The translations under genes and the position numbers were made by a program. Under the pieces are notes generated by a model. It ran no database searches. It was not told where the DNA came from and worked only from the letters and a program-made list of their open reading frames with translations. From Progne subis subis (Eukaryota; Chordata; Aves; Passeriformes; Hirundinidae): 64,000 nucleotides of DNA. Shown here one piece after another: positions 1-11,958 of the stretch; position 1 is the stretch's first letter; each line of letters opens with the position of its first letter. The stretch covers positions 2,157,192 to 2,221,191 of the forward strand of contig JAKJHU010000023.1 in NCBI GenBank assembly GCA_022316685.1, written 5' to 3'.

Positions 1-224
1 ATCTTATTGAACACCTGACCAAGAAGAATGCTTTGTTTACTTTCCATTTTGGTTCATCAGAGCAGTTCCTAGTATTGATCCCAGGCAAAGCTCCTATCTC
101 ACTGCTTTCATTTTTGCTTGCTACCTCCATACAACATAAAATATACAGCCTTATATAGATTCAAGGTAAAAAAATAAATTGTGGAACACTGAAGTACTTG
201 GAAAATAAACTTTTTATGATATGT

Positions 225-1105
225 AATCATGGAATCATTTAGTTTGGAAAAGACACTTAAATACGAGTCCAACTTACCCTAACACTGACAAGTCCACCAC
301 AAAACCATGACTCTAAGCCCCTCATCTACAGGTCTTTTAATTTCCTTTGGGTAGGTGACTCTACCACTTCCCTAGGAAGACTGTTCCAGTGTTTGATAAC
401 CCTTACAGTGACAAAAGTCTTCCCAGTGTCCGATCCGAACCTCTGCTGACACAGCTTGAAGCCATTTCCTCCTCTCCTATGGAGAAGAGGCCAACCTCCA
501 CCTAACTACAAACTCTCTTCAAATAGTTGTAGAAAGCAATAAGGCCCCCAAGATTTTCCCCAAGTCTCCTTTTCTCCAGGCTGAGCACCCTCCAGCTCCC
601 TCAGCTCTTCCACACAGGACTTGTGTTCCAGACCCTTCCCCAGCTCCATTCCCCTTCTCTGGGCTCTCTCCAGCCCCTCAATGCCTTTCTTGCAGTGAGA
701 GGCCCCAAACTGGACACAGCATTTGAGGTGTGGCCTCACCAGTGCCCAGCACAGGGGGACAATCACTGCCCTGCTCCTGCTGCCACACCATTGCTGATCC
801 AGGCCAGGTGCCATTGGCCTTCCTGGCCCCTGAGCACACCTGGTTCATGTTCAGCTGCTGCTGAGCAGCACCCCCAGCTCCTTTTCCTTGGGGCACCTTT
901 CCAGCCGCTCTGTCCCAAGCCTCAGGACTTTGCTGGGGTTGTTGTGACCCAGGTGCAGAACTCGGCACTTTGCCTTGTTGAACCTCATGCAGCTGGCCTG
1001 TCAATCAGCCTGTCCAGATCCCTCTGCAAGGCCTTCCCCCTCCAGCAGATCAATATGCCAATCCAGCTCAGTGTCACCAGCAAACTGAGTGAGAGCGACC
1101 TCTCT
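225..1105 (-). mobile_element. CR1 LINE, 3' end and 3' UTR, antisense
   Basis: Read on the + strand this is the reverse complement of a CR1 3' end. It begins with a decayed copy of the terminal ATTCTATGA-type repeats (aatcatggaatcat). Recognisable CR1 blocks follow: the gaagactgttccagtg block near 376, the tctccaggctgagca block near 573, the ccaaactggacacagcattt block near 705, and the gacccaggtgcagaactcgg block near 947. An 880-base copy is long for avian CR1, which is usually 5' truncated. It is clearly diverged. The open frames seen in it on both strands are chance frames in a GC-rich repeat and are not genes. Confidence 0.88.
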
Positions 1106-2999
1106 TCCTTTTGGAAGAACAGTGCTGAAAATATAAGCAGTGATAAAATGAGGATGAACAAAACCTGTGAATATTTTGAGACTGGTACTTCTCTAAATAA
1201 GCTGTTGACAGGTCATGTAAGAAAGGTGAGTCAGTGAGTTTGGCTGCCTTAAATTATCTATTCAAAATCAAGCCCATTGATCTCTATGATTGTAGATTTT
1301 TATTCTTTTGGCAGGAGTTATGTTTTCTTCGTTCCACATCGTATGAAGTACCATTTGTGTGCAGAATTACTCTTTAACATTTAAAATGACAAGCTCCAGT
1401 GTATTTGAATTGAAATAATTTGAGATGAAACAGTGGTAAAGGGGACAGCTGGCACATAATGATTTGATTTGGGTGCTAAGAATTAGGGGCTTCACCTCAG
1501 GCTTCAACCTTGTCATTATTAGTTTGTGAGAATTTCCTAACTTTCCAGTTGTTACTTGTGTTTTACAGAAGTATTGTAATGCAGTCTGCTCGTGTTTTCT
1601 GGTTTTTTTTAACGTGAATTTTACCAAGTTTATTTATGGGACTTGGTCAGTCGGTTCACAACTATAGTAATTAACTTGAAAAGTCAGTAAAAGCTCCTTA
1701 TAAAAGTTGAACTTATTCCCACAGCACAGAACCCTTCTGGCAGTCTTGCCCTTGAGAATGGTGATTTTCTAGACCCTTAATTTGCCGTGCTCTTGGTCTT
1801 CTGCCAGCAATTTAAATTCTTTAAAACTGCTGTGAGACCTCCATTCTGGGACTCTTCAGGGTTCCTCTCTGCCACCAAATTTAGTGGTACAACATCACAG
1901 GATTTTTTTATTGCTCTCCTTTGTACTAAACCAGATCTTCTTTTTACTTCTAAGTAAATGCTGTGATCTAAATACTGTCCTGTTTACCTTATGGTAAAGT
2001 CCTCTTTTGGAAAGGCAGTTAATTATGGCCAAAAAGAAGTTTAGTTCCAACTTCTTGGTAATATTTCTTATGCAAGATACTTATCACAGAAAATATCCCA
2101 TTGTGTCAGCAATGGGGGGATTTATGGCATAATTTAAAGTAGAGTGTGGGAAACTTCAGAAATTCTGAATTAATCTGCACATTTAGTCATTAGAACATGA
2201 TGGCTATAATTTGGGCAACAAGTATAATGATAGTCCCAGGTGTTAGCCTAGTTATTCTCATTTAAGTAGAAATTTTCAGAAAGCTAGGAACTGTTTCTGT
2301 AGAGCTAAGTAAAATCCCTAAGTAAATAATTCTGGTAGGCACCCAACCCACCACACCTAGGATTTAGGCTGAGCACAATAAAATAGCAAAATTTGCCACC
2401 AGAGGTCAGAACAAGGAAATGCAGAGATGGAAAAATGAAGCTAAGTGCAAGTCTTCTGGATTTCTTAGAAAGCTCTTCTGGATGCCATGTGTTCAAAGCA
2501 CAGTTTGAAAAATGATGAAGCAAACATTTTCAAGTGTGTTTATATATTTTTATGTTTTCAATAACAGTCTGGAAAATAGATGTCTTCTTGTCTGAGCCTG
2601 GAGGTCTGTCAAGGTGACAGTTGTTTCCTGTCACTGCTTTGTGTGTAGACTCTAGCAGCAGTTCTAACTTTTTTTTTTCCCTAATGTTTACTGTAGATTC
2701 TTTTTCAAGAGTTTTTGTTGTAAAAAATTTTATTACTCTAGGGGGTAAGTGACAACTTTTAGTGGATCTAGTTTCCAATATATCAGAGCTTTTAGTCTAC
2801 TTTATTTCACACACTCATTCGTTTGGTTTCCCCAGAGCTAGGCTCATGAGGTCTCAGCTTCCCTGCCGGGGCAGAGAAGTTGCTGCTGATAGCAGGCTGA
2901 GCTCTGCCGCTGCTTTGCATTTAAAGATGTTGGACATCACTGACCAAAATACTTAGGCATCACATGCTGCTTGTCTCTATACATCTCTCTATTGACCAG

Positions 3000-3253
3000 C
3001 AACAGCACAGGAGGAAATGCTACGAAGGTGCGTCAGGGGAAGTTCAGAGTGGACAAGAGGAAAGGGCCCTTCACGGAGAGGATGGTCAGTGAGTGGAACC
3101 AGCTCCCCAGTGAAATGGTCAGAGCCTGTAAGAGTTCAAGCAGAGCCTGGATGTTGGTCTTAGTCAAATGATTTAATTTTATGTAGTCCTGTGAGGAGCA
3201 GGGAGATGGAATCAATCCATCCTGATCTGAGATACTCTATAATTCTCTGATCT
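3000..3253 (+). mobile_element. CR1-like LINE 3' fragment, sense
   Basis: The stretch contains the CR1-family block around 'gagtggaaccagctcccc' (3094-3111), followed by 'caagcagagcctggatg' (3137-3153). It ends at 3230-3250 in a decayed copy of the terminal repeats, gatactctataattctct. The orientation is the same as the host gene. The exact subfamily cannot be named by eye. An ERV LTR with a CR1-like tail is the main alternative. Confidence 0.65.
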
Positions 3254-4405
3254 ACAGGATCTTTTCTTACTTCCAACATTCTAGCCAACACCTTTTCCAC
3301 CTTATTTCCAAGTCCTGTTCTCTTCCCTGATACAAATTGCTTTCAGAATGCTTCTTTTCATCACAGGTGATCTTTGCATAACCGTGAGACTGCAGCTTTC
3401 CCAGTCTCAACATTCTCTGGGCAGGGCACAACTCATGATGAGCCTCACCAGGAGTGCTTCTGTCTTCTGCTTCTTCAATAATGTCAGGATTTAGAGCATG
3501 CTAAACCATGTCTAGACCATTTGTTAGCAGAATTTACAACCAGTCCCAGCTGCTTGTAGCTTGCAAGTAGCAGGAATCAGCCCAGGAGCTCAGAAGTGCA
3601 ATTACAGGCTTTCAGCTGCCTCTGCTCCAAACATCTTTTCACAGGTATCTAATCCCTGTACAAGTTGCTGTTCACATTCACTAATGAAGGTCGGGGTTTT
3701 TTCTACCTCTAATGGGTAACAACAGTTCTTTAGTTTGTCATAAAAAGCAATTACTTACTGACTTTCCCATCGCTTTTTAACTTTTGCTTTTATTTGACCT
3801 TAAAAAAATATGAGATAAACCTTTATTTTTTTATGTAAGTGTTTATCAATTATAATTTTTTCCTTAAAATAATGTAAAGCTTGTTTAACAAGGGGCACTG
3901 AAAATGTAGTGTGGAATTTCCCATGGGATCTCTTAGGGTATTCCTTACTGACTGCTAAGAAAGGCTAACAGGTTTTTCATAAAGTTAAAATTCCTAGATA
4001 AAATATATCTGCTGTATATTCAGATTGAATCCAGCAACTGAATAAATTGATAATTTCATAATCATGAGTGTACCTGTAACTGCTTGGAAATATTTAAGAA
4101 CAAAAGAGTTTTCTAATAACTAAACTTGATTTGCATTACTTTTTAAGTGGAAGGTTTCTGTAATTTTTTTTCCTCTTGCTTCATAATTTTAGACAGTATT
4201 ACTTTATTTTAAAACTTTGTGTATTAAAAATCTGTATTACTCATTAATTTATCTAGATTTGGCATTAGTAAAATTAAAAAGACATCAAAGATGAGATTGT
4301 CTAGTTATATGCTAATTTAATCATAAATTTTGTGTGTCCTGTTGAGAATTAACATTAAAAAAAATCCCAAACCCCTAACCCAAAGAAATCCTGCAATATT
4401 GATGT

Positions 4406-4422
4406 AGCAGCAGCAGCAGCAC
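4406..4422 (+). repeat. (AGC)n trinucleotide microsatellite
   Basis: About five AGC units followed by a degenerate unit lie in intron 9. The run is short and probably of low variability. CAG-type repeats on the transcribed sense strand are notable in principle, but this one is far below any length known to cause expansion. Confidence 0.8.
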
Positions 4423-5140
4423 AGTTTGTTCATGTGCTCAGGAATAGGAGAGAAGGTTTAGTTTAGAACCTCCTCATTCTCAGTGGCTTTGCTGGCTCTC
4501 GTCAATGAGAAAATCTTCCTTGGCCCCAGCAGTTCCATCCTGTCTTTCTGTGTCTGACTTTCTGTGCTGTGTGACAGGATACATTCACTTTAGCATATAA
4601 TGGCTTCCAGAGGATTACCTGCAGTGGTGCTTAAACATATATGAATGTGATGAAAACATTAAGGATTGCATTTTCCAATTAAAACTCCTTGAGTTTTAAT
4701 TATAATACTTTTATATAACTTGATTAAATTTCCTGCCCTGTCTTACACCATCCCATGGTTAAATTCTATTCAGCTAAAATAAAACTGGTGAAGGTTTTTA
4801 ATTAAGATAGCTTCAAAAAAAATGTGCAGGATATGCATTGTGCCCTTAAAATGCCTGTGCCCAATTGTTGCTGTAACTTTGAGGAAATAACTTTGTGTTT
4901 TACTCCATTAGAAAGTGTTAAGGCTTCTGTGGAGGAAACCTTTGTGCCCCCAGTTGCATACAATACTCTTCACGGTAAAATCTAAAATATTTTTGGTGCT
5001 TTACAAACCGTTCTATTGGTTTTGAGACGTGAAGGAGCGATTAATTCCCCACTCCCATCTCCCATACTGAGCTAATGAAAATTTCTGCTTTCGGAATTTC
5101 CTTTTGCCCAAATCATTGCTCTGTGAGATAGTGGATAACC

Positions 5141-5180
5141 ACCCCCCGCCCCCCCCCTTTTTTTTTTTTTTTTTTTTCCC
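5141..5180 (+). repeat. C-run followed by T20 homopyrimidine tract
   Basis: The sequence changes from a near-pure C run (5141-5157, with one G) to T20 (5158-5177) and then ccc. The whole is about 38 bases of almost uninterrupted pyrimidine on the + strand. Such tracts can take triplex or i-motif forms in vitro. No gene overlaps it. Confidence 0.85.
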
Positions 5181-8100
5181 TGTAGTATTAATAATGCCAT
5201 TAGAGTTGTCTCTTTTCATGGTCTGTAGGAAGTGGTGTGGAATGGTTTTAGTTCAAATTTGTATGACAGGGAGGTCTGCACATTTACCTGAAGCAGTGAC
5301 CTTTGTAAAGGTCGGATTACTGATCTCTACTAATTGTGAAAGTTCTGATTTCTTTCTTTCCCTCAATGATTTTGATGCAATAGAAGTTGTGTCTTGTAAT
5401 GCTTGTGTAGAAGATTCTCCCTCCAAGATACTGCAATATGTATTTTTTAGTTTTGGTCTGCATGTACAGACTTAGGATCCAAGTACAGAAAAGTAAATAT
5501 CACTTGATTTTCTGTGTTTATTTCCTACAGCAAAGGCAGCTGTCTCATTGTACGGAAGTGGTAAAGAATTTTTTTTTTGCTTTAAGGTTTACTATGATTA
5601 ATGAGTATTCTAAGCAATATTTTAATACAGGTATGTTAGCCTGTGGTGATCAGTGAACTAAGGGAAAAGGAGGAATAAGTAATACCTTTTAAAAGAAAAA
5701 TACATTTGGGGTGGAGGGTAACAAACAATTTTTTAGATGCTCAAAATTTTCTTAGAAATTCCAGTCCTGAAAGAATAAGAACACATAGCCAAAAGAACTT
5801 CAAAATTACAAAAATTATATGGAACAACATAGTGTTTGGACAGAAGGCATTTGTTTTGTTACAACTTAATTAAAGTGTAGCAAAGAAAAAATAGATATAT
5901 TTTGATGTAATAAATAATTCTTAAAAATTAAAAATGAAATTTTAGTTGTTTAGCTATTTGTAGAGCAGAAAGAGCAGTTCTTCTAAATAAACTGTGGATG
6001 AGGTAGTGAGGCATGAAACTTTAAAAAAGCAGATGTATGTTTTAAAGTAGTACAAAACAGAATTTTCAAAAAAAAGCAGTTATTACTTGAAAACAGTAGC
6101 AATCTCTTATGGACTTAATTCTTAGAAGTTTTTACAAGTAATTTGGAAAGTATTTTGAAAAATAATATGTTTACCTCCTGAGCATGAATAAGAGAGGAAT
6201 AAAGACGTGGTTTAAGTTAAAGCTTAGCTCCCATTAATTTATAAATATATGTATGTTTAGGGGAAGTTGAAACCACAAAAAGTATAGACAGGTAAAATTA
6301 TGATATGGTTTTATATTTGATGTTTGTGTAAGCCGTTTTCCAGGTTTATTTTTTCCTACCTTCTTTATTTCTGCTGTAATCTTTCCAAATTTCTCTGTTT
6401 GATATTTGCATCTTATCTAATTTAACAATATTTGCAACTTCTACCAAAAGTGTTTTTTATCTTCATTTGAACAAAATTACAATTGACTTATTAACTGTTG
6501 GTCCAGTATATTTGTATCAGCTTCTGAATTGCAAATTCTTATGTGTTAAGGTTGATATTTCTTCACTCTAGAATTATGTAAAACATTTCCCAAACTTTCC
6601 TTTTGAGAGGTCTTTTGTCTAGTAGTTTGAAGTGGTTTGTGCTGTGTTTGGTGGACAACACATATCAATTTCAGTTCTGTATGCTTTTGCAAAAGTAAAG
6701 CAAATCTAATATTGATTTTTCTCTATTTTGTATTCTAATGCATTGCTCATGGAGTACCAACAGAAGAAATTTTAAAGTAATTCTATTGTCTGTCAAAAAC
6801 AAACAAAAAAACATAACCCAGAGAAGGGAAAAGGAGGTGAGGGAGAAGGGAAGGGAGATAAAAAGTTCTATAGATTACTTTATAAAATAAGAAACCCCCA
6901 TCATGCACACACTGATTGTGTCAGGAGCATCACATACAGAGCGCAGCTTCAGATGCAAGTCAAAGACTATCAGTGAGATGAGGAGACTTCCTGACTTAAC
7001 AGTAGGATCAAAAACTAATGATTCTACAGCATTTTGTCCATTCTGAAAGGTACTGAGCTATATGACTACATGCTTTCATAAGTTTTCCCATCTGAATTTC
7101 TTTTGCTGGATGAATTAGAAAGTACAATTTCATAGCACAATATGTGTTGTATGTTACTCATCTCCAATGTCATTTTGTTCAATATAATTGCATTTTTAAA
7201 AGTGTCCTCTAGTCTATTTATAGTGGATGGCTCCATTCCAGAATACTTTCAGTTTCTGTCCAATATCTTTGGTCCTAAAAATTACTTTAATTATTTCTCT
7301 GATCTCATTTACTTCTATTCACACTCTTAATCACAGTGCTCTTGTGTCTTCTCTATGTCACCAAGGAAATGCTTTCTCTGTTATGCCATGCCATCTTTGC
7401 TACTTCTCATTTTTTCATGGTTCTCGTGTCCCTTTTAAATTCAGTCTCAAAATCACTCTTCTGCAATCATGGCTTAAACCAAGTTTTAACTTGTTCATGA
7501 TGAGCCTCCCAATTTTCCCTGTTTTAACTTATCCTTTCACTCTTTAGCCTTGTTCTTGGCTTTTTTTTCCCTGTCTGTGAATATATATGGTGAATACTGC
7601 AGTGAGTATGCTAATACCCTCATCTTAGTGTCATGCATTATATTTTAGTGAGTATGAGTACATTTATTTATGATATGGGGAAGGATAATAATGCTTGGCA
7701 AAATTTAACCTGTAAGGCATTTATAATTCTTTTCTGCCACATCAGCAATATCGGGGAAAAGTATTTGATAAAATATTTGGAGATTGTGTTTCAAAATTCT
7801 GATAATTATTTGAAGAGCAAAAATAGCTAATTTATTTCTTGAAGAATATACTATGAATAAATAAATCAATCTCAACAAATGTACAATTCCAGAAGTAAGA
7901 AACTGCTTTTTTCTAGATTGCAACTAGCAAACAAAAGTGGAAAGGGGAAGATAAAAAATGAGTATTGAGAAACAAAGAGTATAGCTAGATAAGAATATGG
8001 GTTTGATACAGCACATGTATAATGTATTTAATTGGCAAATTTCAGAATTACTAGTGTCTGTTAGGAATTTTGCAGCTACAAAGCTACTTATTAATTGTAC

Positions 8101-9327
8101 ATTGTCTCTATAATGTGCATTTAGAAGCTTGTAACTCACTGGTTCATGCCCACCTCTTTAGTAATTGTATCTGACTACATCTGAGTATTCTCAGTCATTC
8201 TCCACTGATTTGTGGCTCAGAAATTTCTTGATGTGGAGATAGCATAGTTTTATTTAAAAGTCCTTACTGGATCTTTATCCTGTTCTTCTATCCTCTTGCT
8301 GCTCTCTGTAAGCATTTCAGAAAGTTTTCTCTATAGCTTCTAGTATTACAGAAGGACTTCTTGGTAGTTTGCATTCTTATCTTTTGGAAATATTTTAGTA
8401 TTTTCTGTATTAATACTCAATTTATATACCTGAAGTTCTTCATTCAGAAGGGGAGAAAAATCCCATTGCGAGATGATTGGTTATCGTTTTGACTGATTCA
8501 CAGCTTTGAGTTATTATTCCGAGCATGCAGCTACAAGCAAGGTAGTTACACTACAGATTAGGAAAAAAAAAGCAAAAAACAACACCAACCAAACATTAAA
8601 TCACTTGATCCTTTTCTGTAACGGCCTTTTGGTTGGTTTTTAATTTTAAATTGAAAATATATTCATTGGAGTGGTTTCCATTGAAGAAGGAGAGCCTCTT
8701 TAATAGACACTAAAATACATTTTGGGAGATTTTAAATACAAAATGGATAAACCACATAAGTGCCATGAATGGGATATTCAGTTTATTCAAGCAAATTTCA
8801 CTATTAAGATTTTAGATGACTTTGCAAAACCACCTGTTTTAATAATTCCTTCCAACTCCAATAGCACAATTGAACACATGTTGTTGGTTGCTCTGAAATC
8901 TCCAGGACCTCAACTTCACAGAAACTGTGTAGTGTATCCACTAACTGGCTCTTGCCTCAGAATCTGTTCTTATCAAAGGAAAAAAATATCCTAGACATAT
9001 ATCTTGTTGAAATTAATTGCTGAGGCTGCTGATGCTTTTGAAGGCATTTTGATATTGCACTATATGAAAATATAAAAGGAGTTTTGAAGTTAAACAATCT
9101 TATTGAGAAGACTGGAAGGTCTTTTATGCTGTGGGATAACGCAGATTTTGCTGACAGCAGTAGCAGAAGAGGGGGGCAGGGGTGGAGAAATGAAGAGATA
9201 ACTGAATGGGGTGCTGAAAAAGGAAGGCTACGCTTTCTTCCAGAATGATGGAGCCACATTCATACATTTTCATAGTTTTTTGAACTAAAAGGCTGTAGAA
9301 TTCACTATGAAGTATATGTGAAAATGG

Positions 9328-9417
9328 AAAACAAAACAGACAAACAAATAAAAACACAAAAAACCCCACAAAAACCAAGCAAACAAACAAAAACCCCCCA
9401 ACCAAACAAAAAAACCC
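9328..9417 (+). repeat. A/C-only low-complexity tract
   Basis: About 90 bases are almost entirely A and C, with repeated aaac units and later runs of cccc. Only single G or T interruptions occur. It belongs to a set of similar tracts in both orientations across the window. No attached retroposon body is evident. Confidence 0.85.
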
Positions 9418-9718
9418 TAGATTTTTCCCCCACTTTTTGCTTTTGGCCTATAATATTAATATCTCCATTTGTATTTTAGCAAGATACCTTTTGATGTTTG
9501 GTTCTTGATTTGTCTGTTGCCAGAGAGAAATGGGGTGCAGTCTATATTTCTATCTCAATCTCCTGTACAACGTGCTAAAGAAATAATTCAATACATTTTT
9601 GGACAATCCATTTGCATCTCTCTTGGCTAAGAAATTATTTATCTCTTTCCATTTGGGTTCTCTGTTTATACATTTAATAGTTTTTCTCCAACTGAGGAGT
9701 TTGAGAATAGTTTAGAAC

Positions 9719-9782
9719 ATAGAATATTTCATAGAATGGGGTTTAGGTTAGAAGGGATGTTAAAGATCTTTAAAGCCCTTTA
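9719..9782 (-). mobile_element. CR1 3' terminal fragment, antisense
   Basis: A short remnant reads 'tcatagaatggggtttaggt' then 'agaagggatgttaaagatc'. This is the reverse complement of a CR1 3' end. Only about 60 bases remain, and the boundary with the following unique DNA is unclear. Confidence 0.8.
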
Positions 9783-9921
9783 AAATGCTTTTCTCAGAGC
9801 AGTCTCCTTCAAAGCAGATGTTACTTTAGTCATTACTATGTTTAGAATTTGCATTTTAAAAACTAAACTTAAATAAGCATGACTATTGTCTATGCAGTCT
9901 TGCATATTTTTCATGCTGCTG

Positions 9922-10345
9922 TGTGATCAGGATACGCAAAGCAATCACACGGAGACAAGAGATTTTGCAGGGCAGAGAGTTCCTCCGAGAGAGCCCAAGG
10001 CTGAGCCAAGGCCGAGAGCCCAGGCTGAGCCCCTCTGCCTGTTTATTTCTTACTTTTTATACATTTGTGGGTCTGGCTGTGGATTGGCTTCTGGAGTTTT
10101 CACCTCCCAGTCAAATGGCCAAATCAGCTGTCAGTTACAATTGTTTTCAGGTTAGAAATATGCAAACAAAGGACAGAGAATGAAAAACAAAAGATTTCTT
10201 TATGTTACATGTGTGAGAAAAAGCAGAAACTGCTCCTAATATTGTACAGAAGCTAAAAAGTCTGACTCCTTTTTATGAACAATCAAAAGGCTTTAAAAAA
10301 CTCAGAAAAACCAGGGTGACACTACTGAATTATACTGTGACCACA
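9922..10345 (-). mobile_element. Solo LTR of an endogenous retrovirus, antisense
   Basis: The 424-base segment is bounded by a near-perfect 8-base terminal inverted repeat: tgtgatca at 9922-9929 and tgaccaca at 10338-10345. These match the TG...CA ends of an LTR. Read on the minus strand it has a TATA box (tataaaaag, + positions 10053-10061) followed a few bases later by AATAAA (+ positions 10042-10047). A GC-rich U5-like part then runs to the end. A TATA followed closely by the polyadenylation signal recalls avian LTRs with a very short R region. No internal gag, pol or env follows on either side, so it is a solo LTR. No clear target-site duplication is seen, and the subfamily is not named. 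Confidence 0.72.
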
Positions 10346-11065
10346 ATTCAAAATTTAAGGTGGTCTGATAATCATCAGTGGATAAAATTACCTTTTCCTT
10401 TTTTGTCTGTGTGTATGTGATGGTACAAAACACTCTGGAAATTTCTCAAATAAGCTGAATCTGCTGATCTGGAGTTACATTGTTGGCAGCACTACTGGGA
10501 AAAGGCCCCAGGCTTCTTGACCTGTGATACGCTTTCATCAGGACCCAGTTACCATTTACTTTTGGAGAATTCTGAGAAGAGTCATTAGTTAATACTGAAA
10601 ACTTATCCTGGGGTGAAAATTTCACCTTTCTTTATGTAGAGTTGAGTCTTATGTATGATGTAGAGGCTAAATGATCTCACAGTCTACTGCGTGACATGAC
10701 AGTGCCTGAAATATACTTCCCTTTAAAATGTTCCCGGGTCTTTCATCAGGAAAGGGAAGGTTTGAAGAATGGTGGCTAGACTAGCCCTTTCAACAGGAAG
10801 AAATCATAATTTTGTTGTAGATTTATGGTGAAAGTAATTCTGTTCAGTCACAGTCAGTTGATTTACACCAAATCATATTCTGTCTGGAGCCGTGGCTCCT
10901 AATTGCGTGAATAGGAAGTGCCTTCCCTGGAGAGGCCAATACTGGTGTCTTGTCATCAGCAATGCTACAAACAGCAATACATTTTACCAGCAGAAAAATA
11001 CAACAAAATTAAAACTCTTAAATAAACAGAGGCTGAAAAATTTTCCCTGGAGACTTTATAAAAAC

Positions 11066-11128
11066 AGTCAAGTAGCTACTTGCTTAGCTACTTAGTCTTA
11101 GTAGCTACTTAGTCAAGTAGCTACTAAG
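11066..11128 (+). repeat. Cluster of AGTAGCTACT palindromes
   Basis: The 10-base palindrome agtagctact occurs at 11071-11080, 11100-11109 and 11116-11125. A related tagctactta occurs at 11085-11094. The 15-mer agtcaagtagctact is a direct repeat at 11066-11080 and 11111-11125. The block is a local duplication of a palindromic unit that could fold into several hairpins. No known element is recognised. Confidence 0.85.
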
Positions 11129-11861
11129 CAAAACCTGATTTGATATTTTTCCAAGTACAGGTGTGTTGAAGAAAGAAGGGAGAAAATATTTTTGCAAAGC
11201 ACTGAATCGCTTGATCATGTATGCAAAATGAAACAGTTTTTCACTTTTTAGAAAGTTCGATCACTATGGGCAGCTGGCAGCCTTGATTCCTGTCTAAGTC
11301 TTAGTACCATCCTCTCTGTCCTCATAGTTCCCAAGTCTTAGTCCCCAAGCCAGTCAATTGCAGGTTTTTTCACCATCTTTTCATTGTCTTAAACCAACTT
11401 CTACACTCAAGAACCCAAGGTGCAAAGTTTTGCTTTAGTGCCAATAAGTTCTTTATTTGTCTCTTTCGGTCTTTATTTGTACCAGCTGTTCCTAGTAGGG
11501 TAATAGAAGAAACTCATTTTCTTTTACCACTTTCCCGTCAAGAGTTCCAGCATTTTCCTTCCTTTGTAATGAATGTGCTTTCATCAATACTGCCTGGCTC
11601 TACCTTTTCTCCTCAGCATATACATTGCCTAAACTCCATTGATTTTTTAATGACCTAAATGATTTTTTATGATCTGCTGCATCTCAAAAGTGCAGCAAAA
11701 GGGACAGGTCAATTCATCCACGTGGAAACTTATGCAGTAAAAATGGAACCACAAAGAAAATCAAGAAATAAATATCTAACTTGTTTCAACTGCACAAGAA
11801 AAACCTGCAATTTTTCAGATTTTTCATAAGGACAAACCTGTGTGCATTTTCAGACAAATAG

Positions 11862-11958
11862 CAAAAAACAAACAAAAAAAGCACAAACAAACAAAAAACC
11901 CAACCCCAAAACAACAACAACAACAACAACATAACAACAACAAAAAAACCCCAAAAAC
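11862..11958 (+). repeat. A/C-only low-complexity tract with (CAA)n
   Basis: About 97 bases are nearly all A and C, with a central run of caa units at 11911-11930 and flanking aaac and cccc runs. It is of the same type as the other A/C tracts in this window. Confidence 0.85.

Noticed and set aside
623..1237. 204-codon open frame on the + strand
   Set aside because: It lies across the antisense of a CR1 3' UTR, which is GC-rich and often open by chance. It matches no known protein and extends past the repeat into unique DNA without sign of an exon.
4406..4422. AGC repeat as a possible expansion locus
   Set aside because: It has only about five units and is intronic. Nothing suggests instability.
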